Shown here piece by piece: positions 1-5,171 of a DNA stretch of 5,171 nucleotides (positions are counted from its first letter, which is position 1; the number at the start of each line of letters is the position of its first letter). The position numbers and the translations under genes were made by a program. The stretch covers positions 1 to 5,171 of the forward strand of contig JAEZHG010000145.1 in the NCBI GenBank assembly GCA_023436945.1. Direction: 5' to 3'. The notes below the pieces were generated by a model. It was not told the origin of the DNA. It did no database searches and saw only the letters and a list, made by a program, of their open reading frames with translations. Source of the DNA: Pseudomonadota bacterium. Lineage in GTDB: Bacteria; Pseudomonadota; Alphaproteobacteria; Caulobacterales; Caulobacteraceae.

Positions 1-72
1 GCGTCGAATCCTACCGGATCGGCGCCGTTGGCGTCTGCGGCATCTGGCACCGGTGGCCACCGCAGTCCGGTA
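1..72. other. Upstream region of rel, no gene assigned
   Basis: No gene can be assigned in this short stretch. The frame of rel is open back to the window edge and would give a low-complexity Ala/Ser/Gly/Pro peptide, with a possible TTG start at 28. A second frame is open from base 2 and stops at TAA 71-73, which overlaps the rel ATG as TAATG; its arginine-rich translation is not recognisable. The third frame is open to TGA 111-113. rpoZ (RNA polymerase omega) is a known upstream neighbour of spoT in several proteobacteria, but none of these frames resembles omega convincingly. There is a perfect 12-base palindrome at 51-62 and a GANTC site at 6-10. I see no strong Shine-Dalgarno sequence before 73. 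Confidence 0.5.
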
Positions 73-2226
73 ATGCGTCAGTTCGAACTGATCGAGGCCG
101 TAAAGGCCTATGATCCGACCGTAGACGAGGCCCTGCTGAACAAGGCCTATGTCTATGCGATGAAAATGCACGGCTCGCAGTTGCGGGCCTCGGGCGATCC
201 CTATTTCGCCCACCCGATCCAGGTCGCAGGCATCCTGACCGACTATAAGCTGGATACGGCGACGATTATCACCGCACTCCTGCACGATGTGGTCGAGGAT
301 ACCTCGGCGACCCGCGACGACATTGCCGAAATGTTCGGCGAGGAAATCGCTGTGCTGGTCGAGGGCGTGACCAAGCTTTCGCGACTGGAGCTTCAGGCCG
401 AGCACACGCGTCAGGCTGAAAACCTTCGCAAATTCATTCTCGCCATTTCGCGCGATGTGCGGGTGCTGCTTGTCAAGCTGGCAGACCGTCTGCACAACAT
501 GCGCACGCTGCAATATGTGAAGCCTGAAAAGCGCGAGCGTATCAGCCGTGAAACGCTGGAAGTCTATGCGCCGCTGGGCCGTTCGATCGGTATCCACTCG
601 ATCGCGTCCGAACTGGAAGAACTGGCTTTCGAGCATCTGAACGCCACGGCGCGCACGGCTATCATGCGCCGGCTTGAAGCACTGAAGCTTGAACATGGCA
701 GCGCGATTACCCGCGTTTCCAGCGAAATCGAGCGCGTGCTGGCCGAGGGCGGCCTGAAGGCCCGCGTTAAGGGGCGTGAAAAGACGCCTTATTCGATCTG
801 GCGCAAGTTACAGCGAAAGACGGTCGGCTTCTCGTCCCTGTCGGACATCTACGGCTTCCGCGTCATCGTCGATAGCGAAGATGAATGTTATCGCGCGCTC
901 GGGATCATCCACCGCATCTGGCCGATGGTGCCGGACCGGTTCAAGGATTTCATCTCGACGCCGAAGTCGAACAACTATCGCTCGCTGCACACCACGGTCA
1001 TCGGCCCTGCCGGTATGAAGATCGAGATGCAGATCCGCACCGAGGTGATGGATCGCGTGGCAGAGGACGGTGTGGCTGCCCACTGGCGCTACAAGAACAA
1101 GTCCTACGGTCTGGATCGCGAGGCCATGGCCGCAGACGGTGGCCGCGACCCGCTGTTGAACCTGCGCCACCTTGTTCAGGTGGTCGAACACGGCGAGGGC
1201 GGGGAAGACTGGGTCGAGCACGCTAAGCTGGAGATGTATCTCGAGCAGGTGTTCGTGTTCACGCCCAAGGGCAAGCTGATCACCCTGCCGCGTGGGGGCA
1301 TGCCGCTGGACTTTGCCTATGCCGTCCACACCGACGTGGGTGACACGGCGGTTGGCGTGAAGGTCAATGGCGAACTGAAGCCCATGCGCACCGCCCTTCA
1401 AAACGGCGATGTGGTCGAGGTTATTCGCGGCTCCAAGGCCGAGGTGCCGACCGACTGGCGTAGCCTGACCGTGACGGGCCGCGCCCGTTCTGCCATCCGC
1501 CGCCATATCCGTGTTGCCGAGCGTGAAGAGTTCATCCGTCTGGGGCGTGTGTCGCTGGAGCAAACTCTGGCCCAGCATGAGAAGTCTCTGAAGGATGTGA
1601 CGCTCAAGTCTGCTTTGGAGACCCTTACGGTTGCCACCGAGGAAGATTTGTTCGATGCCGTGGGCCGTGGCCGTATTCCGGTCTCGCGTGTGGCTGAGAT
1701 CCTGTTCCCCGCGCTGAAGGGACTGGTCGCCAGCCATGGCGAGCGCAAGAAGATCGAGACGGCTTCGGCGCGTCTGTTCGTTCGCGGGTCGGGCCTTACA
1801 CCAGGCGTCAGCATCCACTTTGGCGAGTGCTGCTGCCCTGTGCCGGGGGACCGTATTGTCGGTATCCACGAGCCGGACACGGGTCTGACCGTCCACACCA
1901 TCGATTGTCAGATGCTGGCCGACTATGCCGATGACGACAGCGTCTGGCGTGACATGCAGTGGACGCCGCAAGCCGAAACCGATGCCATTGGCTCGGTGCG
2001 TCTGCGGGCAACGATCCAGCACGCACCGGGGGCCTTGGGTCAGGTGGCCACGACGATTGGCGAGGCAGGGGGCAATATCCTCAACCTGTCCATGTCGCAC
2101 CGCCAGCACGACTTCTTTGACGTCGAACTGGATGTCGAGGTGAAAGATGCCCGCCACGCCACCATGATCGTGGCCGCGCTGCGGGCCAATCCGAAGGTAG
2201 ATGTGGTCGACCGCGTTCGCGGTTGA
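73..2226 (+). CDS. rel: Bifunctional (p)ppGpp synthetase/hydrolase, RelA/SpoT family
   Basis: This cytosolic stringent-response enzyme makes (p)ppGpp from ATP and GDP/GTP and hydrolyses it back. The ATG at 73 gives 717 residues, and MRQFELIEAVKAY matches the usual start of alphaproteobacterial Rsh proteins as I recall them; a TTG at 28 would add 15 low-complexity residues. Numbered from that Met, the HD hydrolase domain carries H47, the HDVVED motif (H71, D72) and D138, with the spacing of the Mn-binding residues of Rel from Streptococcus. The synthetase domain follows: GREKTPYSIWRK from about 234, DIYGFR (D258), the RFKD motif at 289-292 and EMQIRT (E318). RxKD is the signature of bifunctional and hydrolase-proficient enzymes, whereas RelA-type enzymes have ExDD. 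A TGS domain lies at about 392-455, a conserved CCCPVPGD cysteine motif at 586-593, and an ACT domain at about 640-715. In Caulobacter the C-terminal ACT region links nitrogen status, through the nitrogen PTS, to hydrolase control; the same role here is inferred. The single intact RSH protein suggests it handles both activities. Confidence 0.97.
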   Translation: MRQFELIEAVKAYDPTVDEALLNKAYVYAMKMHGSQLRASGDPYFAHPIQVAGILTDYKLDTATIITALLHDVVEDTSATRDDIAEMFGEEIAVLVEGVTKLSRLELQAEHTRQAENLRKFILAISRDVRVLLVKLADRLHNMRTLQYVKPEKRERISRETLEVYAPLGRSIGIHSIASELEELAFEHLNATARTAIMRRLEALKLEHGSAITRVSSEIERVLAEGGLKARVKGREKTPYSIWRKLQRKTVGFSSLSDIYGFRVIVDSEDECYRALGIIHRIWPMVPDRFKDFISTPKSNNYRSLHTTVIGPAGMKIEMQIRTEVMDRVAEDGVAAHWRYKNKSYGLDREAMAADGGRDPLLNLRHLVQVVEHGEGGEDWVEHAKLEMYLEQVFVFTPKGKLITLPRGGMPLDFAYAVHTDVGDTAVGVKVNGELKPMRTALQNGDVVEVIRGSKAEVPTDWRSLTVTGRARSAIRRHIRVAEREEFIRLGRVSLEQTLAQHEKSLKDVTLKSALETLTVATEEDLFDAVGRGRIPVSRVAEILFPALKGLVASHGERKKIETASARLFVRGSGLTPGVSIHFGECCCPVPGDRIVGIHEPDTGLTVHTIDCQMLADYADDDSVWRDMQWTPQAETDAIGSVRLRATIQHAPGALGQVATTIGEAGGNILNLSMSHRQHDFFDVELDVEVKDARHATMIVAALRANPKVDVVDRVRG

Positions 2227-2259
2227 CCTGACCTCTCAAAACAGGATCGGGAACAGCCC

Positions 2260-3024
2260 ATGGATGACGAGCAACGCCGCGCCGCCAATGCCGCACAGTT
2301 GGCCTCGCCATCCTACAGGATGGCTGCGACCGATCCTGATTTCCTGCTTGGCGATTCCATGCGCGGCGTTCGTTTCCAGATGGAATACGCCAAGTCCGAA
2401 GAGGCACTCAGGGCTTGGGGCGTTCGCTCCACCATTGTTGTGTTCGGCAGTGCCCGCGTGCGTGAAGGCCACCGTTGGTACGACGAGGCGCGCCGTTTCG
2501 GACAGATCGCGTCAGAGCAGGGCGGAGCCATTCGCGGCACTATCGGCCAGCCGCGTGACAATGTGATCGCCACAGGCGGTGGTCCCGGCATTATGGAGGC
2601 CGCCAATCGCGGGGCTGCCGATGCCGGTGCGCCGTCCATCGGCTTTAATATCACCCTGCCGCACGAGCAGTTTCCGAACCCCTATTCGACACCTGAACTG
2701 ACGTTCCAGTTCCACTATTTCGCTATGCGCAAAATGCATCTTGCGATGCGGGCCAATGCGCTGGTGGTCTTCCCTGGCGGGTTCGGGACGCTGGACGAGA
2801 TGTTCGAAATCCTGACCCTGCGCCAGACAGGTAAGGCTCCGGCCATCCCGATCGTGCTGTTTGACGAAGCCTATTGGCGCTCGATCATCAATTTCGAGGC
2901 GCTGGCCGAGCATGGCATGATCAATCCGGCGGATATGGATCTGTTCGCCTTTGCCGATGACGCCGAGACCGTGTGGCAAAAGCTGCTGGAAGGCGGCTTG
3001 GCCCCCAATGAGAACATTGAATAG
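2260..3024 (+). CDS. LOG family (TIGR00730) phosphoribohydrolase-like protein
   Basis: A 254-residue Rossmann-fold protein of the LOG/lysine-decarboxylase-like family. Characterised members cleave the N-glycosidic bond of nucleoside 5'-monophosphates, either releasing cytokinin bases in plants and some bacteria or degrading purine and pyrimidine nucleotides as PpnN does in E. coli. Visible motifs are VFGSAR at 61-66 (first beta strand and phosphate loop), GGGPGIMEA at 106-114, MRKMHL at 156-161 (with the family arginine R157) and the diagnostic PGGFGTLDE at 172-180 (with the catalytic glutamate E180). Both key active-site residues are present, so an active enzyme is expected; the substrate cannot be told from sequence. 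The roughly 55-residue region before the core makes it longer than the minimal LOG proteins of about 190 residues. GGGA at 2249-2252 lies seven bases before the ATG. The gene starts 33 bases after rel. E. coli PpnN is allosterically stimulated by ppGpp, which makes the position next to rel suggestive, but this protein lacks the length of PpnN. 'Lysine decarboxylase' in older annotations of this family is a misnomer. Confidence 0.9.
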   Translation: MDDEQRRAANAAQLASPSYRMAATDPDFLLGDSMRGVRFQMEYAKSEEALRAWGVRSTIVVFGSARVREGHRWYDEARRFGQIASEQGGAIRGTIGQPRDNVIATGGGPGIMEAANRGAADAGAPSIGFNITLPHEQFPNPYSTPELTFQFHYFAMRKMHLAMRANALVVFPGGFGTLDEMFEILTLRQTGKAPAIPIVLFDEAYWRSIINFEALAEHGMINPADMDLFAFADDAETVWQKLLEGGLAPNENIE

Positions 3025-3034
3025 ACGCTGTGAC

Positions 3035-3063
3035 TTGAGACAACGGGCGGGCAGGGCTATGGA
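3035..3063 (+). promoter_or_regulatory. Weak promoter-like sequence before pyrE
   Basis: TTGAGAC at 3035-3041, a 14-base spacer and GCTATGGA at 3056-3063 partly resemble the Caulobacter housekeeping promoter (TTGACGS, 10-14 bases, GCTANAWC). The -35 half is good and the first part of the -10 half (GCTA) is good, but the rest of the -10 half does not match. If used, transcription would start almost at the pyrE ATG, giving a leaderless or nearly leaderless message. The match is weak and the pattern is inferred from a related organism. Confidence 0.15.
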
Positions 3064-3082
3064 CGGCGTTCATGAACACTGA
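3059..3082 (+). other. Possible mini-ORF overlapping the pyrE start
   Basis: ATG at 3059 opens a seven-codon frame (MDGVHEH) that stops at TGA 3080-3082, 11 bases inside pyrE and in another frame. AGGG at 3053-3056 lies only two bases before this ATG, too close for good initiation. There is no pyrimidine-rich tract or attenuator hairpin like that of E. coli pyrE. It may simply be chance; it is recorded because a translating ribosome ending here would be positioned over the pyrE start. Confidence 0.12.
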
Positions 3083-3656
3083 AGATGTCTTGAACGAGTT
3101 CCGCGACGCTGGCGCCCTGCGCGAGGGTCATTTTGTCCTTTCTTCGGGTCTGCACAGCCCCGTTTTCCTCCAGAAGAACCTCGTGTTCATGGATGGCGAG
3201 CGTTGCGAGCGTCTGTGCAAGGCACTGGCCGAGAAGGTTGTGGCAACGGTAGGTCCTGTTGACGCGGCGATTTCGCCTGCGGTCGGCGGCATCATACCGG
3301 GCTATGAAACCGCAAAGCACCTGAAGGTTCGCTCGATGTATGTCGAGCGCGTGGACGGCGAGTTCAAACTGCGTCGCGGCTTCTCGGTCGAGCCGGGCGA
3401 GAAGATCGTCATGGTCGAAGACATCGTCACCACCGGTCTTTCTTCGCGCGAATGCATCGAAGCCATCAAAAAGGCGGGCGGCGATGTGATTGCTGCGGCC
3501 TGTATTGTTGACCGTTCGGGTGGCCGTGCGGATGTGGGCGTTCCGCTGATCGCACTGGCGACCATGGACGTTCCGGCCTATCCGGCCGATGCTCTGCCGC
3601 TAGAACTGGCTGCGCTTCCGGTTGAAGATCCGGGCAGCCGCCGCCTCTCCAAGTAA
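3072..3656 (+). CDS. pyrE: Orotate phosphoribosyltransferase
   Basis: Catalyses orotate plus PRPP to orotidine 5'-monophosphate plus pyrophosphate, the fifth step of de novo UMP synthesis, in the cytosol. At 194 residues it is shorter than the 213-residue E. coli enzyme and fits the Thermus/Caulobacter subfamily (TIGR01367 type). The N-terminal substrate region has [12 protein letters not shown] at 25-36. The stretch [15 protein letters not shown] at about 67-81 is the dinucleotide/orotate-side loop. The flexible catalytic loop region shows FKLRRGF at 98-104. The PRPP-binding signature [13 protein letters not shown] is at 113-125, with the acidic pair E116/D117 and the TTG phosphate loop. The ATG at 3072 follows a purine-rich GGAC at 3061-3064. 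An overlapping out-of-frame ATG at 3059 opens a seven-codon ORF ending inside pyrE. The gene starts 47 bases after the LOG gene, the widest gap in the window, and runs within eight bases of pdxJ. Confidence 0.96.
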   Translation: MNTEDVLNEFRDAGALREGHFVLSSGLHSPVFLQKNLVFMDGERCERLCKALAEKVVATVGPVDAAISPAVGGIIPGYETAKHLKVRSMYVERVDGEFKLRRGFSVEPGEKIVMVEDIVTTGLSSRECIEAIKKAGGDVIAAACIVDRSGGRADVGVPLIALATMDVPAYPADALPLELAALPVEDPGSRRLSK

Positions 3657-3659
3657 GGA
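3655..3659 (+). promoter_or_regulatory. pdxJ ribosome binding site overlapping the pyrE stop
   Basis: AAGGA shares its first two bases with the pyrE stop codon TAA (3654-3656). It lies five bases before the first pdxJ ATG (3665) and eight before the second (3668). It is the clearest Shine-Dalgarno sequence in the window and suggests that ribosomes ending pyrE can pass directly to pdxJ. The spacing slightly favours the second ATG. Confidence 0.7.
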
Positions 3660-3664
3660 TTTAG

Positions 3665-4411
3665 ATGATGACCCGTCGCGTTCGCCTTGGCGTAAATATC
3701 GATCACGTCGCCACGGTGAGAAACGCGCGCGGCGGGGCACATCCCGATCCGGCCCGTGCCGCAGAGCAAGCGCTCGCGGCAGGGGCTGACGGCATTACCG
3801 CGCACCTTCGTGAAGACCGTCGCCACATCACCGATGCCGACATCGAGGTGCTGAGCGCCCTTTGCCGCCGCGCCGAGCGTCCACTCAACTTTGAAATGGC
3901 CGTCACCGACGAGATGGTGGCCATTGCGCTTCGCCATAAGCCGCATGCGGCCTGTCTGGTGCCGGAGCGCCGCGAGGAAGTCACGACCGAGGGCGGTCTG
4001 GCCGTCGCGGGACATGAGGACCGTATCAAGCCTGCGGTTCAGGCTTTGGCCGATGCGGGCATCCGTGTTTCGCTGTTTATCGAACCTTCGGAAGAACAGG
4101 TTGCCGCTGCCGCTGCTGTCGGTGCGCAGGTCGTCGAGTTCCACACGGGCCGTTATTGCCACCAGCGTGCGGGTGAGCGTGCGGTTGAGTTCGCGCGTCT
4201 GAAAGCCGCCTCGGAACAGGCCCATGCACTGGGCCTGGAAGTCCATGCGGGCCACGGTCTGGACTATGCGACCGCCGCCGAGGTGCTGGCGATCCCCGAG
4301 ATCATGGAACTGAACATCGGCCACTTCCTTATTGGTGAGGCCGTGTTTGTCGGTCTGGACGCCGCCATCCGTCGGATGCGCGCTGCAATGGATACGGCAT
4401 TGAACGCATGA
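3665..4411 (+). CDS. pdxJ: Pyridoxine 5'-phosphate synthase
   Basis: Condenses 1-deoxy-D-xylulose 5-phosphate with 3-amino-2-oxopropyl phosphate to pyridoxine 5'-phosphate, the ring-closing step of the DXP-dependent vitamin B6 pathway. It is a cytosolic (beta/alpha)8 barrel that forms an octamer in E. coli. The 248 residues are close to the E. coli length of about 243. The N-terminal [17 protein letters not shown] at 8-24 is the family signature. [14 protein letters not shown] starts at 47, and H47, E77 (in LNFEMAV) and H197 (in HAGHGL) align with E. coli catalytic residues H45, E72 and H193. [16 protein letters not shown] at 97-112 and [13 protein letters not shown] at 215-227 (phosphate-binding end of the barrel) are also conserved. 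Two adjacent ATG codons (3665 and 3668) can start it, differing by one Met. It sits eight bases after pyrE, and its stop overlaps the acpS start by four bases. The pairing pdxJ-acpS is also found in E. coli and many other proteobacteria. Confidence 0.98.
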   Translation: MMTRRVRLGVNIDHVATVRNARGGAHPDPARAAEQALAAGADGITAHLREDRRHITDADIEVLSALCRRAERPLNFEMAVTDEMVAIALRHKPHAACLVPERREEVTTEGGLAVAGHEDRIKPAVQALADAGIRVSLFIEPSEEQVAAAAAVGAQVVEFHTGRYCHQRAGERAVEFARLKAASEQAHALGLEVHAGHGLDYATAAEVLAIPEIMELNIGHFLIGEAVFVGLDAAIRRMRAAMDTALNA

Positions 4412-4833
4412 TTATCGGTATCGGCTCGGACCTCTGCGATATCCGTCGCATTCAGGAAACGCTGGATCGCTTCGGGGACCGCTTCAAAAACCGCGTTTTT
4501 ACCGAGATCGAGCGCACCCGATCTGACCGCAAGGCCGAACCGGCTTGGAGCTATGCCAAGCGTTTCGCCGCCAAGGAGGCCTGTGCCAAGGCCTTGGGCA
4601 CCGGTATCCAGTCCGATGTCTATTGGCGCGATATGGGGGTGGTGAACCTGAAGTCAGGACAGCCGACGCTGCAACTGACAGGAAATGCCGCTGAGCATCT
4701 GAAGCGCCTTATGCCCGAAGGTCATGAGCCGCGCATCCATCTGACGATGACCGACGAATACCCCTATTCTCAAGCATTCGTAATAATCGAAGCCTTGCCC
4801 GCTGTGTCACCAGAGGTTACGGCTCGCGGTTGA
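4408..4833 (+). CDS. acpS: Holo-[acyl-carrier-protein] synthase
   Basis: Transfers 4'-phosphopantetheine from coenzyme A to the conserved serine of apo-ACP, switching on the carrier needed for fatty acid and lipid A synthesis. Family members are cytosolic trimers with active sites between subunits. The 141-residue length fits the AcpS (group I) family, at the longer end. [13 protein letters not shown] at 3-15 includes D8, and [17 protein letters not shown] at 51-67 includes E57; these are the two Mg-binding acidic residues (E. coli D9 and E58). [18 protein letters not shown] at 111-128 is the C-terminal conserved strand region. About 13 residues after it form an extra tail with no visible motif. 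The start overlaps the pdxJ stop as ATGA, so translation is probably coupled; I see no strong independent ribosome binding site. The downstream gap to lepB holds a GC hairpin. Confidence 0.97.
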   Translation: MIIGIGSDLCDIRRIQETLDRFGDRFKNRVFTEIERTRSDRKAEPAWSYAKRFAAKEACAKALGTGIQSDVYWRDMGVVNLKSGQPTLQLTGNAAEHLKRLMPEGHEPRIHLTMTDEYPYSQAFVIIEALPAVSPEVTARG

Positions 4834-4834
4834 G

Positions 4835-4851
4835 CCCCGCACAAAGCGGGG
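4835..4851 (+). other. Perfect GC stem-loop between acpS and lepB
   Basis: CCCCGC (4835-4840), the loop ACAAA, and GCGGGG (4846-4851) form a six-pair all-GC stem beginning two bases after the acpS stop. It has no following run of T, so it is not a standard intrinsic terminator. It ends 14 bases before the lepB ATG, leaving the weak GAG ribosome-binding element at 4857-4859 outside the stem. It could be an RNA-processing or stability element, a partial attenuator or a translational spacer. Confidence 0.6.
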
Positions 4852-4856
4852 GATTC
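4852..4856. promoter_or_regulatory. GANTC (CcrM-type) site before lepB
   Basis: GATTC directly abuts the hairpin and lies nine bases before the lepB ATG. GANTC is the target of the cell-cycle methylase CcrM in alphaproteobacteria, where sites in promoters can change transcription by methylation state. It is one of three in the window. No methylase is encoded here, so methylation is inferred from the likely lineage. Confidence 0.4.
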
Positions 4857-4865
4857 GAGCAGACT

Positions 4866-5171
4866 ATGAGCGACGACCCCAAGGCAGTAGCTGGACAGGA
4901 AAATGTGAACCTCGAAGAGGTGAAACGTCCGGTCTGGAGTGATGAAGGTGATGCCCCGTTCGATATGGGCGACGATCCCGAGGCACTCGATAGCGAAAAG
5001 CCGATTTATGCGCCCCGGCGCCGGAAGAAGGCCAAACGAGTGACCGAGAAAAAGTCCGCAGCTAATGAAACCGTAGAGATCATCAAAACGGTCGTCATTG
5101 CGCTTCTTATCGCTGTTGTGCTGCGCATTTTCCTGTTCCAGCCCTTCACCATTCCGTCGGCCTCGATGGAG
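4866..5171 (+). CDS. lepB: Signal peptidase I, N-terminal part (cut by window end)
   Basis: Type I signal peptidase removes signal peptides from proteins exported by Sec and Tat, acting on the periplasmic face of the inner membrane. Only the first 102 codons are present, open to the last base. Residues 1 to about 70 form a hydrophilic, charged cytosolic region: acidic in the first half (EDGD-rich up to about 45), then the basic cluster RRRKKAKR at 51-58. A single transmembrane segment follows at about 72-91 (IIKTVVIALLIAVVLRIFLF). FQPFTIPSASME at 91-102 matches the family box holding the catalytic serine, S100 here (S90 in E. coli). The catalytic lysine would lie beyond the window. The N-terminal region before the membrane segment is long for a one-pass LepB; no equivalent-frame ATG near the membrane segment with a good ribosome binding site is apparent, and M34 is the only internal Met upstream. 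The start at 4866 has a weak GAG six bases before it. rnc and era usually follow in related genomes. Confidence 0.93.
   Translation, partial: MSDDPKAVAGQENVNLEEVKRPVWSDEGDAPFDMGDDPEALDSEKPIYAPRRRKKAKRVTEKKSAANETVEIIKTVVIALLIAVVLRIFLFQPFTIPSASME

Noticed and set aside
1656..1678. Repeated GCCGTGG units in rel
   Set aside because: They encode VGRGR within the intact protein and look like ordinary codon reuse.
808..2157. Long open frame of 449 codons on the - strand opposite rel
   Set aside because: It lies wholly opposite a gene with a complete set of conserved catalytic motifs. Its translation has no recognisable domain, and long antisense frames are common opposite GC-rich codons.
2201..2566. 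Forward-strand 121-codon frame across the rel-LOG junction
   Set aside because: It overlaps rel and the LOG gene in another frame, has no recognisable motif, and has atypical composition for a real protein here.
2260..3024. Lysine decarboxylase
   Set aside because: The PGGxGTxxE family was long labelled this way, but the motif belongs to nucleotide phosphoribohydrolases and there is no pyridoxal phosphate-dependent decarboxylase fold.
3187..3215. Tandem GCGAGCG repeat inside pyrE
   Set aside because: Two short near-copies (GCGAGCGTT, GCGAGCGTC) encode part of a normal helix in the protein and are too short and few to be a repeat element.
3578..4324. Open frame of 248 codons on the - strand opposite pyrE and pdxJ
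   Set aside because: It spans two well-supported genes on the other strand, its product has no recognisable motif, and it is explained as a codon-bias shadow.
4835..4851. Intrinsic terminator between acpS and lepB
   Set aside because: The stem is GC-rich and perfect, but GATTCGAG follows instead of a T run, so it was kept only as a stem-loop.
1..5171. Mobile element, CRISPR array, tRNA or defence system
   Set aside because: No transposase, repeat-spacer pattern, tRNA-like cloverleaf or defence motif was seen; nearly all sequence is accounted for by six collinear housekeeping genes.

Overview
The window is a conserved chromosomal housekeeping block from an alphaproteobacterium, most likely of the Caulobacterales (a Caulobacter, Asticcacaulis or Brevundimonas relative). 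Three things point there. Base composition is moderately high in GC, roughly 60 percent by eye. The gene order rel/spoT - pyrE - pdxJ - acpS - lepB is one I associate with that group. The GANTC motif methylated by CcrM is strikingly scarce (three sites found by hand). The genus cannot be fixed from this sequence alone.

Layout, all on the + strand. Bases 1-72 are the upstream side of rel, with no gene I can assign. Bases 73-2226 encode a full-length bifunctional RelA/SpoT-type (p)ppGpp synthetase/hydrolase. Bases 2260-3024 encode a LOG/TIGR00730-type nucleotide phosphoribohydrolase-like protein. Bases 3072-3656 encode orotate phosphoribosyltransferase of the short Thermus/Caulobacter type. Bases 3665-4411 encode pyridoxine 5'-phosphate synthase PdxJ. 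Bases 4408-4833 encode holo-ACP synthase AcpS. Bases 4866-5171 hold the first 102 codons of signal peptidase I, cut by the window edge just after its catalytic serine. Gaps between genes are 33, 47, 8, -4 and 32 bases, so co-transcription is likely, most tightly from pyrE to acpS. No gene-free stretch exceeds 75 bases.

Functionally the genes set growth capacity: the stringent-response alarmone, UMP synthesis, vitamin B6 synthesis, activation of acyl carrier protein, and processing of exported proteins. They do not form one biochemical pathway. The arrangement looks like a growth-linked operon. The coding frames are intact, catalytic residues are present where expected, and I see no mobile element, CRISPR array, RNA gene or sign of horizontal transfer.

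I do not see a convincing new biological system here. The points worth a second look are small: a perfect GC hairpin with an adjoining GANTC site in the acpS-lepB gap, the depletion and placement of GANTC sites, a mini-ORF with a weak promoter-like sequence at the pyrE start, a long charged N-terminal extension on LepB, the LOG gene beside rel, and an unresolved start for rel.
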